NCBI GenBank assembly: GCA_900766825.1
Contig: CAAFWU010000006.1
Coordinates: forward strand, 1-46,239
From: Bacteroidales bacterium
GTDB lineage: Bacteria; Bacteroidota; Bacteroidia; Bacteroidales; Marinilabiliaceae
Reading direction: 5' to 3'
Length of the DNA: 46,239 bases
Position 1 is the stretch's first letter. Every line of letters starts with the position of its first letter. Positions 43,887 to 46,239 of the stretch are shown one piece after another. The notes below the pieces were generated by a model. It was not told where the DNA came from and did not search any database. It saw only the letters and a list, made by a program, of their open reading frames with translations. The translations under genes were made by a program, and so were the position numbers.

Positions 43887-44336
43887 TTATTGGATTTCAA
43901 CGTCTTGCCATTGACTCTTTTCCTCCTGGGGCTGGGTCTTAGGCAAAGAGATGTTGAGGACACCATTCTGAACATCGGCCTGAATATGTTTGCCATCCAC
44001 ATTGTCGGGTAGGGTAAAGCTCTGCTCGAAACGGGAGTAGGAGAACTCTTTACGGAGGAAGCGGCGTTTTTTGTCATCCTGCTTAGCCTCAGATTTCTTC
44101 TCCACTTTGATGCTGAGGACGTCGTTGTTGACGCGCACGCGGCAATCGTCTTTGGTGATGCCAGGCACTGCCACAGAGACGTTGTAGGCATTTTCATCCT
44201 CGGTGACGTTGATGGCAGGTGTGCTCTTCTGTGTTGTGGTGAGCCAATTCCAATCGTCGCCAAAGAAGTCATCGAAGATGCTGGGGAGCCAGTTTTGTGT
44301 CATCACGCTGTTGTTGTTGTTTCTCATAGGTACCAT
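43887..44336 (-). CDS. Small heat-shock protein (Hsp20 / alpha-crystallin)
   Basis: A 149-aa holdase chaperone that binds unfolding proteins under stress. The alpha-crystallin domain spans about 40-135: 'AINVTEDENAYNVSVAVPGI', 'DCRVRVNNDVLSIKVEKK', and the closing 'ADVQNGVLNISLPK' with the conserved A-x-x-x-N-G-V-L motif. The N-terminus has the Trp- and Phe-rich segment 'WLPSIFDDFFGDDWNWL' typical of Bacteroidota members. Met4 (44327) is an alternative start. A long, GC-rich region able to fold lies upstream. Confidence 0.95.
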   Translation of the reverse strand: MVPMRNNNNSVMTQNWLPSIFDDFFGDDWNWLTTTQKSTPAINVTEDENAYNVSVAVPGITKDDCRVRVNNDVLSIKVEKKSEAKQDDKKRRFLRKEFSYSRFEQSFTLPDNVDGKHIQADVQNGVLNISLPKTQPQEEKSQWQDVEIQ

Positions 44337-44633
44337 GGTTGTAAAGTTTTAAGGGGTTGAGTTAAGTGTCGTTCCGCGGTCCCTCGCACTCTTGATTATA
44401 GAGAATGGGACCTTGCGTCGGCTCTTGTGCTCGGATGCATCGGAGGGGCTGTGGTGCTGGGGGATGAACCTATGCGAGTTGCTTGGGTTGTCTCGGCTGG
44501 GCCTCTCGCGCATCTGACCACATAATTTGCAAGGGGCGTGCCAGATGATACAGGGACTGGTAATTAGGAGGGGCTAATTAGCTATCAATCAAAGAATAAA
44601 GGTAAAAATTAAAAATTTAAGGGAGGGAATTAT

Positions 44634-44693
44634 GTATGTCATATTTGCAGATTAAATTATAAATTCGGCTCAATATTTGCCATAATGACATAC
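44634..44693. repeat. 9-bp inverted repeat with 42-bp spacer
   Basis: GTATGTCAT (44634-44642) and ATGACATAC (44685-44693) are perfect inverse copies. Each is also next to an ATATTTGC copy (44641 and 44673 regions). It lies between the promoter boxes of hsp20 and dusB and could be an operator pair. Confidence 0.6.
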
Positions 44694-44694
44694 T

Positions 44695-44702
44695 CAAAGA
44701 TA
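44695..44702 (-). promoter_or_regulatory. Possible -7 element toward hsp20
   Basis: TATCTTTG on the minus strand, directly beside the inverted repeat. If used, the hsp20 leader would be about 350 nt long and include the folded GC-rich block. Confidence 0.25.
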
Positions 44703-44742
44703 GAAAGGGGTGTATGAATGGGAATAAGTCGTGTTAATGTTC

Positions 44743-44750
44743 TAAATTTG
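44743..44750 (+). promoter_or_regulatory. Candidate -7 element for dusB
   Basis: TAAATTTG matches TAnnTTTG and lies 20 bp before the dusB ATG, so the leader would be very short. No TTTG is seen at -33. Confidence 0.45.
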
Positions 44751-44770
44751 CGCAGAAAAAGAAAAGAACA

Positions 44771-45763
44771 ATGAAGATAGGAGATCTGGACTTAGGGAGC
44801 CAGCCCGTGCTGTTGGCCCCCATGGAGGACGTGACGGACATGCCGTTTCGCAAGCTGTGCAAGGGATATGGGGCCGACCTTATGTACACCGAGTTTGTTA
44901 GTGCCGACGCCATAATACGTGACGTTCGCAGTTCGATGCAGAAATTGGACATAGACCCAGCGGAGCGCCCCGTTGGGGTGCAGATATACGGTCGCGAGAT
45001 AGAGCCCATGGTGGAAGCTGCCAAGATTGTGGAGGCCAGCGGACCAGACATTATCGATATTAACTTTGGGTGCCCCGTGAAAAAGATTGCGGGCAAAGGG
45101 GCAGGAGCTGGCATGCTGAGGGACATACCCAAGCTTGTGGAGATGACCCGCCAGATTGTACGAGCAGTGGACCACACCCCCGTGACCGTAAAGACCCGCT
45201 TGGGCTGGGACGAGAACAGCAAGTTCATTGTTGACACGGCCGAACGGTTGCAAGACGTTGGCATCAGTGCGTTGACCATCCACGGTCGTACGCGAGCCCA
45301 GATGTACACAGGTGAGGCTGATTGGACACTAATTGGCGAGGTTAAGAACAACCCCCGCATGACGATACCAATCATTGGCAATGGCGACATAGAGACCCCC
45401 GAGGATGCCCGCGAGAAATTTGACCTCTATGGTGTGGATGCCATAATGATAGGGCGCGCCTCAATAGGAAGACCCTGGATATTTAGCGAGGTTAAACATT
45501 ATCTGCAAACTGGTGAACTTCTGCCCGCGATACCGACACAGGAGGTAACACGTCGTTTGTCGGCTCAACTGGATGACACGGTTGCATGGATTGGTGACGA
45601 GAGGCGAGCCATTCTTCATATCCGCAGGCATATGGCGGTGTGTTTCAAGGGTCTGCCTAATTTTCGCGAAACAAAGATTCGTTTGCTAAGGGCAGACACG
45701 GTGGCTGAAGTTAAGGAAGTTCTAAATCTGATTGGGGAGACATATAAGGATATGGGGGCTTAG
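44771..45763 (+). CDS. dusB: tRNA-dihydrouridine synthase
   Basis: A 330-aa FMN enzyme that reduces specific uridines in tRNA D-loops to dihydrouridine. The N-terminal 'VLLAPMEDVTDMPFRKLC' FMN-binding block, the catalytic Cys101 in 'DINFGCPVKKIAGKGAGAGM', 'TVKTRLGWDE', 'TIHGRTRAQMYTGEADW' and 'IIGNGDIETPEDA' are all as in DusB. It is full length. The C-terminal helical domain includes 'HIRRHMAVCFKGLPNFRETK'. It stands alone with its own promoter box and a probable terminator at 45796-45847. Confidence 0.95.
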   Translation: MKIGDLDLGSQPVLLAPMEDVTDMPFRKLCKGYGADLMYTEFVSADAIIRDVRSSMQKLDIDPAERPVGVQIYGREIEPMVEAAKIVEASGPDIIDINFGCPVKKIAGKGAGAGMLRDIPKLVEMTRQIVRAVDHTPVTVKTRLGWDENSKFIVDTAERLQDVGISALTIHGRTRAQMYTGEADWTLIGEVKNNPRMTIPIIGNGDIETPEDAREKFDLYGVDAIMIGRASIGRPWIFSEVKHYLQTGELLPAIPTQEVTRRLSAQLDDTVAWIGDERRAILHIRRHMAVCFKGLPNFRETKIRLLRADTVAEVKEVLNLIGETYKDMGA

Positions 45764-45795
45764 GGCTGCATATAATTAAATATAACGGACTGGGT

Positions 45796-45847
45796 CCGCT
45801 GCACCGATGTCATAGGTTGGCATGGTGTGGCGGGCGCAGTTTTTTTT
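45796..45847 (+). terminator. Probable terminator of dusB
   Basis: CCGC (45796-45799) pairs with GCGG (45830-45833), and CACC with GGTG inside it. A run of eight T residues starts 6 bp after the stem (45840-45847). The stem is interrupted, so confidence is moderate. Confidence 0.5.
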
Positions 45848-45896
45848 GAGGGGGGACTAGGGGGAGAAAAAATGTACTAAGGGGACAAATGCGGGG

Positions 45897-46139
45897 GTGC
45901 GGTCGCACACTAACTGATCTGGGTGTGACGTAACAGATCTGGAGCCTGTGTGGCGGTGTGGAGGAAACAACGGAAAAGGAGATGGCACGGTAGCGCCATT
46001 ACTACTTCTGGAGGACAAAACGTAGGAGGAGAGGACGCAGCTATGGTGGTAGGGACGAACATAGAAAGGTGAAGGAGGGGGCGCGGTCGCGCACTGTGTA
46101 CTAAGGACGTCACTACTAGGGGGGGGCGCGGTCGCGCCC
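45897..46139. repeat. Three REP-like palindromes with a CGGTCG core
   Basis: GTGCGGTCGCAC (45897-45908), GCGCGGTCGCGC (46081-46092) and GGGCGCGGTCGCGCCC (46124-46139). Stem bases differ between copies but stay paired (T-A against C-G), and each copy follows a run of G residues. Confidence 0.7.
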
Positions 46140-46202
46140 TGGCTACTACTGGCGGGGGTCTGCTGTGGGTGTGTGTGCTGGGGTGTTTTTGTGGAGGGGG
46201 TA

Positions 46203-46238
46203 CAAAAAAAAGTCCGATAAGTGTTTCTTATCGGACTT
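46203..46238 (-). terminator. Terminator of a minus-strand gene beyond the window
   Basis: A perfect 12-bp stem (46210-46221 with 46227-46238) with a 5-nt loop is followed on the minus strand by eight T residues. It points to a minus-strand gene starting to the right of 46239. Confidence 0.8.
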
Positions 46239-46239
46239 G

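Larger units (their letters stand above)
44337..44770. other. Divergent region between hsp20 and dusB with folded GC-rich block
   Basis: 434 bp. The hsp20-proximal part (about 44370-44580) is GC-rich with several inverted repeats: GGTCCC/GGGACC closing an inner CTCT/AGAG stem (44379-44413), CGGATGCATCGG, TGCGAG/CTCGCGCA and TAATTAG/CTAATTA. The dusB-proximal part is AT-rich with a 9-bp dyad (44634-44693) and promoter boxes on both strands. No gene is supported. A structured RNA or leader is possible. Confidence 0.5.
45764..46239. other. Gene-free, repeat-rich end of the window
   Basis: 476 bp with strong G-rich strand bias and no credible coding frame. It holds a terminator after dusB, three copies of a CGGTCG-centred palindrome and a minus-strand terminator at the very end. 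Confidence 0.6.

Noticed and set aside
44380..44590. SRP RNA, tmRNA or a second tRNA in the folded block before dusB
   Set aside because: No TTCGA T-loop, no SRP apical loop sequence and no tmRNA tag frame could be found.
45910..46113. A 67-codon minus-strand frame near the right end
   Set aside because: It covers a REP-like palindrome region with biased composition and has no protein-like features or promoter.

Overview
The window looks like a contig from an uncultured or host-associated member of the Bacteroidales (Bacteroidota). Signs of this are a SusC/SusD polysaccharide utilisation locus, the Bacteroidota-typical families DUF4954, DUF3098 and YfhO, an ftsX-DUF3098-uppP-truB-queA cluster, meso-diaminopimelate dehydrogenase, candidate promoters of the TTTG-N19-TAnnTTTG type, and few clear Shine-Dalgarno sequences. 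The genus cannot be fixed from the sequence alone.

Layout. (1) 1-6150, plus strand: the end of a YfhO membrane protein, a DUF4954 beta-helix protein, glmS, rbfA and a SAM methyltransferase, closed by a strong terminator. (2) 6180-7447: an AT-rich Fic gene whose stop codon abuts three tandem 42-bp hairpin repeats. (3) 7660-18575, minus strand: ddh with a very long 3' hairpin; two secreted proteins (590 and 1505 aa) that share a C-terminal sorting-type domain, the larger built from about a dozen Ig-like repeats; then rpmF, a DUF177 protein, folB and an LPS-kinase-like gene. (4) 18771-26287, plus strand: purD, a membrane protein, a polysaccharide deacetylase, then ftsX-DUF3098-uppP-truB-queA. 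(5) 26503-33858: a defence island holding a 5-methylcytosine methyltransferase, a McrB-like AAA protein and a DUF2357/PD-(D/E)XK nuclease (a LlaJI- or McrBC-like restriction system), a cluster of REP-like palindromes, and an AbiE-type toxin-antitoxin pair. (6) 34036-42833, minus strand: a four-gene arabinan-type PUL (SusC, SusD, a surface glycan-binding lipoprotein, a GH43 lipoprotein). (7) 43444-46239: tRNA-Phe(GAA), hsp20, dusB and a repeat-rich, apparently gene-free end.

How the parts work together. Regions 1, 3 and 4 are mostly housekeeping: hexosamine and peptidoglycan precursors (glmS, ddh, uppP), cell division (ftsX), translation and tRNA modification (rbfA, rpmF, truB, queA, dusB), purine and folate synthesis. 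The PUL products would capture, import and cleave an arabinose-containing glycan at the cell surface. The secreted 590-aa protein shares a beta-sandwich module with the PUL's glycan-binding lipoprotein, so the two may recognise related ligands.

The most notable points are these. Base composition changes abruptly inside the McrB-like gene, which suggests that the methyltransferase plus the N-terminal specificity domain were swapped as one cassette onto a resident motor and nuclease. The 1505-aa repeat protein and the shared beta-sandwich module may be little-described families. Several structured non-coding elements (the hairpin array beside fic, the ddh 3' hairpin, and an orphan terminator upstream of susC) are not explained by the genes. 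All of this was read by eye; no database search was run.
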